Positions 24,704-33,462 of a stretch of 51,377 nt of DNA are shown piece by piece; the first letter of the stretch is position 1; each line of letters starts with the position of its first letter. Origin of the DNA: SHZI01 sp031409515 (GTDB lineage: Bacteria > Pseudomonadota > Gammaproteobacteria > Steroidobacterales > GCA-2729495); NCBI GenBank assembly GCA_031409515.1, contig JANNXJ010000042.1, positions 1-51,377 of the forward strand, in the 5' to 3' direction. The position numbers and the translations under genes were made by a program. The notes below the pieces were generated by a model. That model had not been told where the DNA came from, did not search any database, and was given only the letters and a program-made list of their open reading frames with translations.

Positions 24704-27391
24704 CTACTTCCCGAAGCGGTAGTTCACCCGCAGCCCATAGGTCCGGGGATCCGGCAGGATCACCGTGCCTTGGTTCAGGAACCGGTTGGTGCCCCAGAAG
24801 GTGGGAATGGACCCATCGGCAAAGCCCGTCTTGACGGTGTCATCGTCAAAGGCGTTATCCATGTACGCGATGATGTCCCAAGACTCGTTCTGCAGGCCCG
24901 CGCGGAAGTTGACCAGCCAGTAGGAGTCGAACTCGAGCTGATTGTCCTGGGAGGCGTAGCGGCTATCCCGGTAGTTGGCGTCGGACGCGACAAACCAGTC
25001 CGTGGAGCCGACCAGCGTGGTCTGGAACTTCGCGCCCAGCACCAGCGCGTTGTTTGGGGCACCCTCCAGTTCGTTGCCGTTGTAGCTTACCTGGCAGGCC
25101 CGGGTCGTCGGCGTCGGCGACACCATCGTGCAGTTACCCTGGTAGGCAATAGCGCCCACGCCCGTGGTGTTCGTTTTGAAGTCCGTGTACTCGGAATTGA
25201 GCCACGTGTATTCCGCGTTCAGGGCCAGCTGGTCGATGGGCAACCAGCTCACCTGCAGTTCAGCGCCCCAGATCTCGGCTTCGCCGGCATTCAGGATGCG
25301 CGGCGACAGGATCCCATTGGGGCCGGGCACCTGGGACGAGACCTGCTTGTTCTTGAAGTCCTGGTAAAACACGGCACCGTTCACCTGGAGCCTGCGGTCC
25401 AGCCAGTCGGACTTGGCGCCAAGTTCGTAGACATCCAGCTTTTCCTGCTCGAAGCGGTACGGGGCAATCGGGTCCGTGCAGTTGGGATCGCTCGGCCCGC
25501 CGCAGGCGGTGTTGTAGAAGGCTCCTGTACCGCCGAGCAGCGCGCTGATCCCGGCAGGCTTGAAGGACTCCGCCCAGGACAGGTAGACGAGCTTGTCGGC
25601 GTCCGGCGTCCAGGTCAGGGTCACCTTGGGGGCGAAGAAGCTGTCGCGCTCCGAGCCACCCCGGGCATTGGCCACCCGGGTCTCGATCGGCGGGAGGTCG
25701 AAGGTCCCCGGGCCGGTCTGGGGACAGGGCGTGAATGGGGGAGCAAAGGCACAGGGGAAGTTACCCGAAGGGTCGTAAATGCCGTTGTCCTCGTCAGGGC
25801 CCAGCACTTTCAGATCCTCCCAGACCTGCCGGCCTTCGAAGGAGGCCGTCCACTGCTCCGCTAACTGCCACTCCACCAGGCCGTAGATCGAGTAGCTCCG
25901 GGTGTCGCGCTTCCAGTCGTCGGCATTCAGGGGCGTCTGGCCATCGTTTGGCGCATTCAGCTGCGCGCCCGGGACGATCGCCGCCATCGTGGGTCCGCAG
26001 GGTGCGGCCACCGACAGATAGGGCGGCAGAAAGGTGGGTGGGCCGCCAACAAAGCCACCGGTGTAATTGAGGCAGGTAAACGAGCCGTCTTCAGCATGCA
26101 CATCCTCATGCCAGTAGAGGCCACCGGCCACCCAGGAGACGGGCCCGTCGTCCTTGGACGTGAACCGCAACTCCTCGCTGTAGAGCTTGGTGTTCTGCTT
26201 TAGCCAGAACTCACCTGCGGCTGGCGAGGCATTCGCGCTGACGTCTTCCGAGCCCTCGACCTGATTGGTGTTCGCATCGGCGTAGTGACTGAGTGAAGTC
26301 AGAGTCACGGGACCCAGGTCCCAATCCACGGTCAGGGTCGTCCGGGTGATATCCCGGTCGGAGCCCGCGTAGTCCTCGCAGCTGGACTGACCACTCTCGG
26401 TGCAGGTCCGGGGGTCCTCGCTGGGCGAAGACCTGAGGCCGCTGGGGGCAGGACCGGACACGCCCTGGACGGTGGTGGCTGTGGTTATTGGGTTAAACGT
26501 TACGCCATCGGAGTTCGTGAAGGGCGTGCGGGCTTCAATCGGCACATCAAAGGTGGTGTTGAAGGCCATAACGGCGTAGGGAGTCACGCCGAAGCTGTCG
26601 TCCAGGTTCTCCACCCGGGCCGCCAGCGACAGGGCCTCCGTGGGTTTCCAGACGGCCGTGCCCGACACGCTGGTGCCCCGGCTGTCCGCCATTTCCTGAG
26701 CGGTGCGCGGGTTGGTGTAGAAGCCGTCGCTGCTCCAGGTCATGGCATCCAGACCAGCGCTCAGGGTCGACGTGACAGGGCCAGACACGCCACCGGAGAG
26801 TTGCAGCTGATTGTCGGAGCCGACCTCTGAACCGACCCGAACCACGAAGGTATCGCCGGGCTTGCGGGTGATGTAGTTGATGGCGCCGTTAAACGCGGAC
26901 CGGCCGTACAACGCCACCTGGGGGCCCTTGACCACTTCGACCCGTTCCAGATCGAACAAGCGGGGATTGATCAGGAGCGAGCCGCCGGCGGTGGCGATGG
27001 CTTCGCTGGAGACGTCGATGCCATCCTGCAGGACCGCCACGTTCTGGCGGCCCCGGGTCGGGGACAGGCCCCGCACCACAATCCGCAGGTCCTGGGGTGC
27101 AAAGCCCTGGTCAAGGATCAGACTGGAGCTCTGCTGAATGACCTTCTGCAGATCATCGATGTTCTTCTGCTGGATCTGTTCGGCGGTAATCGCGAGTACC
27201 GCTATGGGCACCGACTGCAGGTTCTCGTCCCGCTTGCGGGTACTGACAATGATTTCCTCGACTGTTTCCCTGGCCTCCTGGGACCAGCCATCGACGGGCA
27301 TCAAGGCGGCCGACGGCGCTGCCAGGATGATCATCAGCAATGGCAGTTGCCGGGACTGCTTGCCGGAAATCAGGCTTCTCAGTGTCTTCAT
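24704..27391 (-). CDS. TonB-dependent outer-membrane receptor
   Basis: An 895-residue TonB-dependent receptor for active uptake across the outer membrane. A signal peptide (to about residue 38) is followed by the TonB-box region VEEIIVSTRKR, a plug domain with PIAVLAITAEQIQ and VEVVKGPQVALYGRSAFNGA (residues about 45-165), then a 22-strand barrel ending GLRVNYRFGK. The sequence belongs to the large receptor group of sphingomonads and oligotrophic gammaproteobacteria whose ligands are mostly unknown. It overlaps the upstream membrane-protein gene by four bases (ATGA), so the two are one operon, with a strong terminator behind. Confidence 0.96.
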   Translation of the reverse strand: MKTLRSLISGKQSRQLPLLMIILAAPSAALMPVDGWSQEARETVEEIIVSTRKRDENLQSVPIAVLAITAEQIQQKNIDDLQKVIQQSSSLILDQGFAPQDLRIVVRGLSPTRGRQNVAVLQDGIDVSSEAIATAGGSLLINPRLFDLERVEVVKGPQVALYGRSAFNGAINYITRKPGDTFVVRVGSEVGSDNQLQLSGGVSGPVTSTLSAGLDAMTWSSDGFYTNPRTAQEMADSRGTSVSGTAVWKPTEALSLAARVENLDDSFGVTPYAVMAFNTTFDVPIEARTPFTNSDGVTFNPITTATTVQGVSGPAPSGLRSSPSEDPRTCTESGQSSCEDYAGSDRDITRTTLTVDWDLGPVTLTSLSHYADANTNQVEGSEDVSANASPAAGEFWLKQNTKLYSEELRFTSKDDGPVSWVAGGLYWHEDVHAEDGSFTCLNYTGGFVGGPPTFLPPYLSVAAPCGPTMAAIVPGAQLNAPNDGQTPLNADDWKRDTRSYSIYGLVEWQLAEQWTASFEGRQVWEDLKVLGPDEDNGIYDPSGNFPCAFAPPFTPCPQTGPGTFDLPPIETRVANARGGSERDSFFAPKVTLTWTPDADKLVYLSWAESFKPAGISALLGGTGAFYNTACGGPSDPNCTDPIAPYRFEQEKLDVYELGAKSDWLDRRLQVNGAVFYQDFKNKQVSSQVPGPNGILSPRILNAGEAEIWGAELQVSWLPIDQLALNAEYTWLNSEYTDFKTNTTGVGAIAYQGNCTMVSPTPTTRACQVSYNGNELEGAPNNALVLGAKFQTTLVGSTDWFVASDANYRDSRYASQDNQLEFDSYWLVNFRAGLQNESWDIIAYMDNAFDDDTVKTGFADGSIPTFWGTNRFLNQGTVILPDPRTYGLRVNYRFGK

Positions 27392-28371
27392 AGGCCCCCC
27401 TCAGTGAGCGTTGCAGGTGCAGCTGGTGAACGCGGAATGGAATCGGTGCGGTACATGGCCAGAAGTCCCGCCACAAAGGCCAGCAATACCCCGGACATGA
27501 TGACGGGAAACTCGGCGGGCTTCACCCAGACCTCGGGATACAGCCCCCACCGGGACAAGGCCTCGATGGGCAGCCAGGAGACGCTGCCAACGGCAATCCC
27601 GTACCGGAAGGCAGCGCCAAAGCCGCGGATCTTCAGGAGCTTCGGGACCAGGTAGATGCTCCAGGCAATGAAGCCAAGGGTGATTGCCATGGCGGCGGTC
27701 GAGTCGTAGCGAATGCCCCGGGGGTCGTTGATGAAGATCGCAAACAGGTAGATGGTCCAGATCAGGAACACGGTTTCCATGGCCGCGACACGCGCGTACT
27801 GGCGCTTGTAGCCGGCGGTCATTGTGCCGGGCTGCAGGCGGAGGTTCCGGTGGAACCACAGGAACATCCGGCAACGGGTGTCCTTGTTGGCGCCGAGGAA
27901 AATGAGCAGGCTGATGACGATCAGCACCGTGGCCTGAATCAGCAGCAGTTCCGGGGACAGGATCATGATCCCGTTATCCAGCACCGGCTCGATGGCCAGC
28001 GCCTGGGCGAAGTAATGCCAACTCCACTCAAAGAACCCGCACCAGATCAGGTTGCCGCCCAGGTACCCCAGCAGGGTGCCCTGGGTTTCGGGGCGCTTCA
28101 TGCCGATCCAGACCAGGACAAACCCAGCGGTCCCCATGCCCCAGGAGATGATGGTGTTGAGCAGTCCGGAGCCCCCGGTGCTGGCGCTCTGCAGAACCAC
28201 CAGGGAGTGGCCGAGGGCCAGGCCGGACCAGACGATAACCAGGCTGACGATCCCGGAGGTGGGGGTCTCACCGAGCCGCTTCAGCTGTTTAGACAAATGG
28301 CCTGCCTCGAGTCTAGTCTTGACGATCGTGAACGTACCCCGGGAAAATCCTACCGACCACTGGCTTTTCAC
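27388..28371 (-). CDS. Polytopic membrane protein of unknown function
   Basis: Up to 327 residues with about eight hydrophobic helices, rich in Trp (for example WCGFFEWSWHYFAQ). I do not recognise a family. Start uncertain: the longest frame begins with GTG 28371, which lacks a suitably spaced ribosome site; TTG 28296, with GAGG eight bases upstream, leads into the first helix and may be the true start (302 residues). Its stop overlaps the receptor ATG by four bases, indicating translational coupling, so it may work with the receptor as inner-membrane partner or sensor. Divergent from the LytTR gene. Confidence 0.75.
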   Translation of the reverse strand: MKSQWSVGFSRGTFTIVKTRLEAGHLSKQLKRLGETPTSGIVSLVIVWSGLALGHSLVVLQSASTGGSGLLNTIISWGMGTAGFVLVWIGMKRPETQGTLLGYLGGNLIWCGFFEWSWHYFAQALAIEPVLDNGIMILSPELLLIQATVLIVISLLIFLGANKDTRCRMFLWFHRNLRLQPGTMTAGYKRQYARVAAMETVFLIWTIYLFAIFINDPRGIRYDSTAAMAITLGFIAWSIYLVPKLLKIRGFGAAFRYGIAVGSVSWLPIEALSRWGLYPEVWVKPAEFPVIMSGVLLAFVAGLLAMYRTDSIPRSPAAPATLTEGGL

Positions 28372-28429
28372 GAAATCGACTGCAATCTCCTAGAATCGGG
28401 TTCATGCTGCACGAATTGTCCCGCCAGCC

Positions 28430-29323
28430 ATGACCTCCCGCCTGTTCAGTGGCTGGGGCTGGCGCGAGGTGGGCTTTTACCTGGGTGTGCCACTGCTCAT
28501 CGGGAGCTATGGCGCGCTGAACAACTGGCAGCTCATCGATACGGCGGGGGCCGGCTGGGCCATTGTCTTTTACCTGGCCCACGCCCTGGTGCCCTGGCTG
28601 GCGAGCTGCCTGCTGACCAGCCTCACCATGGCCCTGCTCCGGCCCTGGAAGCCGGCGCCCCTGATCATCCTCGTGATCGGCCACACGCTGGCCTGCCTGC
28701 TGGTCCTCCCCTACGTCAACTGGCTTCTGGACAGCTTCGACCTGCGCTGGCCCAGCGCCGCCCTTCACCAGGAAATGGACACACCACTGACGGCGGCCTT
28801 CTGGGTTTACTGGCTGCGGGCCGGCATCCTCTGGGTCGGCATCAACCTGCTCTTTGACCAGTTCCTCGGGTTACCCCGGTACCGGTACGCGGTCCCCGCG
28901 GGTTATGAGGAGGCAACCGTCGCCAGCGAAACGGAAGCCCAGCCGGGTTCGTCACCCGCCAGTCGCCCGGCCCGGCCCGCGTTCCTCGAGCGCATTCCTG
29001 CCAGCGTTGCCCTGGCCGACGTCATTGCCGTCCGGGCCGAGCAGCACTACATAAGAGTGCTCACCACCGGCAAGGCCTACATGGTGTTGCACCGCTTCGG
29101 CGATGCGCTGCACGAACTCGAGGGCAGCGATGGCCTGCAGGTGCACCGCAGCTGGTGGGTGCGCAAGGGCGCCGTCACGCGGCTGCGCCAGAACGCCAAG
29201 AAGGTGTGCCTGGTGCTCGAGTCCGGGGAGGAGATCCCCGTCAGTGGCCCCTATCAGGTGGTCGTCCGGCAATTCGTGCGGTCCGTGAACCTGCCGGTTA
29301 CGGCGCTGACGGCGGATTCCTAG
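28430..29323 (+). CDS. Membrane-bound LytTR family DNA-binding regulator
   Basis: A 297-residue regulator with four hydrophobic helices in residues 10-145, a variable Pro/Ala linker, and a C-terminal LytTR DNA-binding domain (residues about 190-290; ADVIAVRAEQHYIRVLTT, QVHRSWWVRKGAV, VCLVLESGEEIPVSGPY). There is no receiver domain, so the signal is likely sensed in the membrane itself rather than by phosphorylation. Transcribed divergently, 58 bases away, from the membrane-protein/receptor operon, which it probably controls. The HupE-like gene follows after 15 bases. Confidence 0.92.
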   Translation: MTSRLFSGWGWREVGFYLGVPLLIGSYGALNNWQLIDTAGAGWAIVFYLAHALVPWLASCLLTSLTMALLRPWKPAPLIILVIGHTLACLLVLPYVNWLLDSFDLRWPSAALHQEMDTPLTAAFWVYWLRAGILWVGINLLFDQFLGLPRYRYAVPAGYEEATVASETEAQPGSSPASRPARPAFLERIPASVALADVIAVRAEQHYIRVLTTGKAYMVLHRFGDALHELEGSDGLQVHRSWWVRKGAVTRLRQNAKKVCLVLESGEEIPVSGPYQVVVRQFVRSVNLPVTALTADS

Positions 29324-29338
29324 TGTTAAAATGCTTTG

Positions 29339-30043
29339 ATGAGCTTACGATTCTTGTCCGGTGTCACCTTCGCCGGGGTCCTGCTGCTGAGCTTTTTGGC
29401 CATCGATCCAGCCCACGCCCATGGCGTTGCAGACGGCGACAAGGGCTACATTCAGGAGATCACTGGGGTTCACCTGCTGCCGTTCGCCTATCTCGGCGCG
29501 AAGCACATGATCACCGGTTATGACCACCTGCTCTTCCTGGCCGGTGTGATCTTTTTTCTGTACCGGACGAAGGACATCATGCTCTATGTGACGTTGTTCG
29601 CCATCGGTCATTCGACGACGATGCTCGCGGGCGTATTCTTCAACGTCTCGATAAACGCCTATGTTATCGACGCGATTATCGGACTCTCAGTGGTGTACAA
29701 GGCCCTGGACAATCTCGGGGCCTTCCAGACATGGTTCGGCGTGCGTCCGGACACCAAAGCGGCCACGCTGATTTTTGGCCTGTTCCACGGGTTTGGCTTG
29801 GCGACCAAGGTGCAGGACTATCAGATCTCGCCCGACGGCCTCTTGCCCAATTTGATCGCTTTCAACGTCGGCGTTGAGGTCGGCCAACTCCTGGCGCTCG
29901 CCGCCATCTTGATCCTCATGGGTTTCTGGCGGCGTAGCCCGGGGTTCTGGCGCACCGCCTACACCGCCAACGTGGCCATGATGTCGGCAGGATTCGTGCT
30001 CATTGGGATGCACCTGACCGGCTATTTCACCGGGCAATCCTAG
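29339..30043 (+). CDS. HupE/UreJ family membrane protein
   Basis: A 234-residue HupE/UreJ-type protein, a family linked to nickel or cobalt transport beside hydrogenase and urease genes. A signal peptide ending DPAHAHG exposes a histidine near the mature N-terminus; later come HMITGYDHLLFL, IGHSTTM and GLFHGFGLA, the family's conserved histidines, in about six helices. ATG 29339 is used; TTG 29336 is adjacent. No hydrogenase or urease gene is near. No clear ribosome site: TTAAAAT lies just upstream. Base composition is less GC-rich than the genes to the left. Confidence 0.9.
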   Translation: MSLRFLSGVTFAGVLLLSFLAIDPAHAHGVADGDKGYIQEITGVHLLPFAYLGAKHMITGYDHLLFLAGVIFFLYRTKDIMLYVTLFAIGHSTTMLAGVFFNVSINAYVIDAIIGLSVVYKALDNLGAFQTWFGVRPDTKAATLIFGLFHGFGLATKVQDYQISPDGLLPNLIAFNVGVEVGQLLALAAILILMGFWRRSPGFWRTAYTANVAMMSAGFVLIGMHLTGYFTGQS

Positions 30044-30052
30044 GAACTCACG

Positions 30053-30649
30053 ATGTTCAACGCCAACAAGCCGCCAGAGTCCGATCTTCCATCTGTTGGT
30101 CAGTTGCTTCGTTCGACGTTCATCGCGCTGTGCACAGCACTCGTACTTCTGGTGACGATCGTCCTTCCAGCCGAGTATGCCATTGACCTAACCGGCGTTG
30201 GACGCCTGCTGCAGCTCACGAAAATGGGCGAGATCAAGCAACAACTTGCGGCGGAATCGTTCGCAGCCGCCGCCGCATCGGCTAAGGATCCAACCATCAC
30301 CAGCCCGGAACCGGCAGCAGCAAATACCCCCGCACGATCCGATGAACTGACCATCACGTTGAGGCCCAATGAGGGCGTCGAATACAAAATGACCATGACC
30401 AGCGGGGCGCAGGTCCAGTATTCCTGGCGCGTCGTTGGCGGCGTTGTGAACTTCGACATGCACGGAACGGCACCCGGTGGTGCCTCTGAAGTCAGCTACA
30501 AAATGCAAAGGGGGGTCGCTGGCGATGAAGGGATGCTCACGGCTGACTTTGACGGCAAACATGGTTGGTTCTGGCGCAATCGCGGCACCGCGGACGTGTC
30601 GATCACGTTACGCACCAGTGGTGCCTACGAGCAATTGACCCGAGCCTGA
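30053..30649 (+). CDS. Membrane-anchored protein paired with HupE-like gene
   Basis: A 198-residue protein with one N-terminal transmembrane helix (residues about 22-46), an Ala-rich linker and a soluble beta-rich domain (residues about 97-190) with KMTMTSGAQVQYSW and GWFWRNRG. It matches the proteins often called 'transmembrane anchor protein' that follow HupE/UreJ-type genes; the role is not established. AGGA precedes the ATG and the gap to the previous gene is nine bases, so it is in the same operon. Topology predicts the soluble domain in the periplasm. Confidence 0.8.
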   Translation: MFNANKPPESDLPSVGQLLRSTFIALCTALVLLVTIVLPAEYAIDLTGVGRLLQLTKMGEIKQQLAAESFAAAAASAKDPTITSPEPAAANTPARSDELTITLRPNEGVEYKMTMTSGAQVQYSWRVVGGVVNFDMHGTAPGGASEVSYKMQRGVAGDEGMLTADFDGKHGWFWRNRGTADVSITLRTSGAYEQLTRA

Positions 30650-30719
30650 TGCCGTTGACGTCGATGTACAGTGGACGGGCTTTTGACCGCCCCCAGACGA
30701 TGACAAACGGACAAGGCCA

Positions 30720-31616
30720 ATGCTTGCAGAAACAGTAAACCTGGATTCGGAAGTCGAGGCGCTTCTCGCAGCAGCCCAGCTTCCGACATCAGACCTTGCG
30801 ACCAGCTGTAGCCTGAATCTGCTGGGGGTGCGGGAGAACGGCAGGCTTGTGGGGGTCGTTGGCATAGAGGCCTACGGCGAGGTGGGAATGCTCCGCTCGC
30901 TGGCGGTGGCCGAAGCACGCCGTGGCGCCGGACTAGGCGCCAGGCTGGTAACGAATGCCGAGACCTGGGCAGGAGCGCGGGGCGTCAAGGCCCTGTTTCT
31001 TCTCACGACGACAGCTGCCGGGTTCTTTGCAAGGCTTGGTTACGAGGCCGTCGAACGGTCTCAGGCTCCGGCAGCCATCGGGGCAACCGCTCAATTCACC
31101 GCACTGTGTCCGGACTCGTCCGCATTCCTGCGCAAGGTCCTGGCGGCTCCCTTAAGTCCCATGCATATCGCGATCGACGACCTCTCACGCCCCGCCATTC
31201 ATGCCTTGCTGAATGAACACCTCCAGAGCATGTATGCACTGTCGCCACCGGAAAGCGTGCACGCGCTGGATCTGGAGAAGCTGCGCCAGCCCGACATCAC
31301 CTTCTGGACTGCCTGGGAGGGGCCGCTGCTGGTCGGCTGTGGCGCGCTGAAGGAACTGGAGCCAAAGCATGGTGAGATCAAGTCCATGCGCACCCCCAAT
31401 ACCCACCGCCGCAGGGGCGTGGGGCGTGCGGTGCTCACTCATATTATCGAGGTCGCGAGGTCACGCTCCTATGAGCGTCTGAGCCTGGAAACCGGCTCGA
31501 TGGAAGCCTTCAAGCCAGCCCAAAGGCTCTACGCGAGTTTCGGCTTCACGGACTGCGGGCCCTTCGGCGACTACAGTGCAGACCCCCACAGCGTATTCAT
31601 GACGCTGCGCTTGTAG
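30720..31616 (+). CDS. Double GNAT acetyltransferase (ArsN2-like + second GNAT domain)
   Basis: A 298-residue fusion of two GNAT domains, each with an acetyl-CoA pyrophosphate-binding loop: RRGAGLG in the first (residues about 5-135) and RRRGVGR in the second (about 145-298). The first resembles ArsN2 proteins of arsenic-resistance clusters (LRSLAVAEARRGAGLGARLV, FLLTTTAAGFFARLGYE); the second resembles common stand-alone acetyltransferases (LETGSMEAFKPAQRLYASFG). No arsenic genes are nearby. The junction holds an internal ATG (MHIAIDD), where the free-standing enzyme would start. The frame is intact. Substrates unknown. Confidence 0.88.
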   Translation: MLAETVNLDSEVEALLAAAQLPTSDLATSCSLNLLGVRENGRLVGVVGIEAYGEVGMLRSLAVAEARRGAGLGARLVTNAETWAGARGVKALFLLTTTAAGFFARLGYEAVERSQAPAAIGATAQFTALCPDSSAFLRKVLAAPLSPMHIAIDDLSRPAIHALLNEHLQSMYALSPPESVHALDLEKLRQPDITFWTAWEGPLLVGCGALKELEPKHGEIKSMRTPNTHRRRGVGRAVLTHIIEVARSRSYERLSLETGSMEAFKPAQRLYASFGFTDCGPFGDYSADPHSVFMTLRL

Positions 31617-31621
31617 AACAA

Positions 31622-33232
31622 CTACCCCAACCCGGAAACCCGTAACCACAAGGTCTTCAGGTAGGCAGGCTCCTTCCGCGTAATCGGAAAGTCCGGCGGC
31701 TGGGGCACATAGTGCTCCTGAACGATGCGCCGCCCCGCCCCCAGGATGGCGCCCCGCACCTGAGCGACAAAGGACTCCGGCATCAGGCGCGCTGTGTTCG
31801 TCGAGGCCAGCAGCACGCCGTTGCCTCGCAGGAGCGGCAGCGCCAGGGAAACCAGAAGTCCGTAGTCCGTCTCGCTGCGGAAATCCCCATGCTCCCTCGA
31901 CCGGGAAAACGTTGGCGGGTCGAGGATCAGCACGTCAAACTGGCGGGCCTTTTTCGCCAGGCGCCTCAGCCAGTCGAAGACATCGCCATAGATGAAGTCG
32001 TGCCCAGCCGGGTCCAGGCCGTTCAGCTCGAAGTTGCGCCGTCCCCAGTCCAGGTACTTGCGGGACAGATCCAGACTGGTCACGCGGGCGCCACCCAGCG
32101 CGGCGCACACGCTGAAGCCGCAGGTGTAGGCAAAGCAGTTGAGCACTTCCGCCGCGCCGGCCTGCACCTCTGGGCAGAGTGGAAAGCCGGCCGCCACATG
32201 ACCCAGCAGAAGACGCCGCCGGTTGTCCCGCTGGTCGAGGAACAGGCCCACTGAGTAGCCTTCGGTCATGCTGAGTTCAAAGGTCACGCCGTTCTCGCGC
32301 ACCGGGAAGCGCTCCGGGGCCGCGACGCCTGACAGCAGTTGGGGGGATGCCTCGGCGACCGTCACCTTCCGGACCTGACGGCGCAGCTGCTTGAAATAGA
32401 CGCCCTGAACAGGTGGCGCGCCCTCTTCGGCTCCGAGGAGCGTACTGGCCTCGGCCACTGCGGGCTGGTCTGCACCCTCCAGCAAAAGCCAGGCTCCAAG
32501 ACGGTCCCGATAGCGCCCCGGTTCCCCGTCCGCCGCGCCCTGTACACACCGAAACGTATCCGTGGCCGCCCGGTCGATGACGGCGTCCCGCAGTTGCCGG
32601 GCTGGCGGTGTGGCGAAGTCCGGAGGCACCGCCAGGCGCAGAGCAGCGCCGGATCCCGGCTGCTTCAACGCCAGTTCAGCCGCGTGCAGGTGAAGGCGAG
32701 CGGCGGCACTTCCGCCGTAGAGTGCATCACCCAGGATGGGCAGGCCCTCTGCGGCCGCATGGACGCGAATCTGGTGGGTACGCCCGGTCACGGGCTCCGC
32801 CTCGAGCCAGGTGAGCGCCCCCTCCCGGCGCAGCACGCGGAACCGGGTTTCAGCCCGCTCGCCACCCGCGGTCAGGGGACGGCTCTCGTAGTGATCCCTA
32901 CTCCGCAGGATCGACGAGAGCATGGTGAACTCGTCCCGCAGCACCGGCCGGTCGGTGACCAGAATGTAGTGCTTGTGGACTTCCCGCTCGGTGAACTGGC
33001 GGGTGAGGGACCGATTGGCCACGGTGGTCTTGCCAAACACCAGCAGCCCACTGGTGTCCTTGTCGAGACGGTGGATGATCGCGAGCTGCGCCCACCTGGC
33101 TTCCCGGTGCTTCAGCCAGTCGTAGATGCCCTCCCCCGCGTGGGGTCCGGGCGCATGGGTGTTCCAGCCGGGCGGCTTGTTCACTGCCAGCAGATCGTCG
33201 TCTTCGTAAACGACGCAGGGTGGCAGCGTCAT
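31622..33232 (-). CDS. RluA-family pseudouridine synthase fused to RlmK-like SAM methyltransferase
   Basis: A 536-residue two-domain RNA modification enzyme. Residues 1-215 are an RluA-type pseudouridine synthase with the catalytic aspartate in HRLDKDTSGLLVFGK. Residues about 285-536 are a class I methyltransferase: a VGLFLDQRDNRR approach, SAM site LNCFAYTCGFSV, acidic ribose contact SLDLSRKYLDW, and LDPPTFSRS, closest to the RlmK/RlmI group of 23S rRNA methylases. A single protein could thus make a pseudouridine and a methyl mark on rRNA. Its ATG overlaps the VF530 stop (ATGA); it closes the operon and stops five bases from the facing GNAT gene. Confidence 0.93.
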   Translation of the reverse strand: MTLPPCVVYEDDDLLAVNKPPGWNTHAPGPHAGEGIYDWLKHREARWAQLAIIHRLDKDTSGLLVFGKTTVANRSLTRQFTEREVHKHYILVTDRPVLRDEFTMLSSILRSRDHYESRPLTAGGERAETRFRVLRREGALTWLEAEPVTGRTHQIRVHAAAEGLPILGDALYGGSAAARLHLHAAELALKQPGSGAALRLAVPPDFATPPARQLRDAVIDRAATDTFRCVQGAADGEPGRYRDRLGAWLLLEGADQPAVAEASTLLGAEEGAPPVQGVYFKQLRRQVRKVTVAEASPQLLSGVAAPERFPVRENGVTFELSMTEGYSVGLFLDQRDNRRRLLLGHVAAGFPLCPEVQAGAAEVLNCFAYTCGFSVCAALGGARVTSLDLSRKYLDWGRRNFELNGLDPAGHDFIYGDVFDWLRRLAKKARQFDVLILDPPTFSRSREHGDFRSETDYGLLVSLALPLLRGNGVLLASTNTARLMPESFVAQVRGAILGAGRRIVQEHYVPQPPDFPITRKEPAYLKTLWLRVSGLG

Positions 33233-33462
33233 ACGGGGCCGGGCGGTTGGACCTGAAGATAGAGGCTCTCAACCTTCTGGCGCGCCCAGGGGGTCCGGCG
33301 CAGGAACTTCAGGCTGGAGGCCACGCTCGGGTCGTTGGTGAAACAGCGGATGGGAATGCGGCGGCCCAGTTCGTCCCAGCCGAGCAGCTCCACGAGCTCG
33401 CAGACGATGGTCTCGAGGGTAATGCCGTGCAGGGGATTCTTCGGTTGTGGCCTGGTCGTCAC
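33229..33462 (-). CDS. VF530 family protein (DUF2132)
   Basis: A 77-residue VF530 protein, a small family described as DNA-binding from structure but without a known cellular role. Nearly the whole chain fits the family: NPLHGITLETIVCELVELLG, CFTNDPSVASSLKFLRRTPW. Starts at GTG 33462, overlapping the dbpA stop (GTGA), and ends overlapping the next ATG (ATGA). Its place inside an RNA-processing operon hints that its target could be rRNA or ribosomes. Confidence 0.93.
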   Translation of the reverse strand: MTTRPQPKNPLHGITLETIVCELVELLGWDELGRRIPIRCFTNDPSVASSLKFLRRTPWARQKVESLYLQVQPPGPV

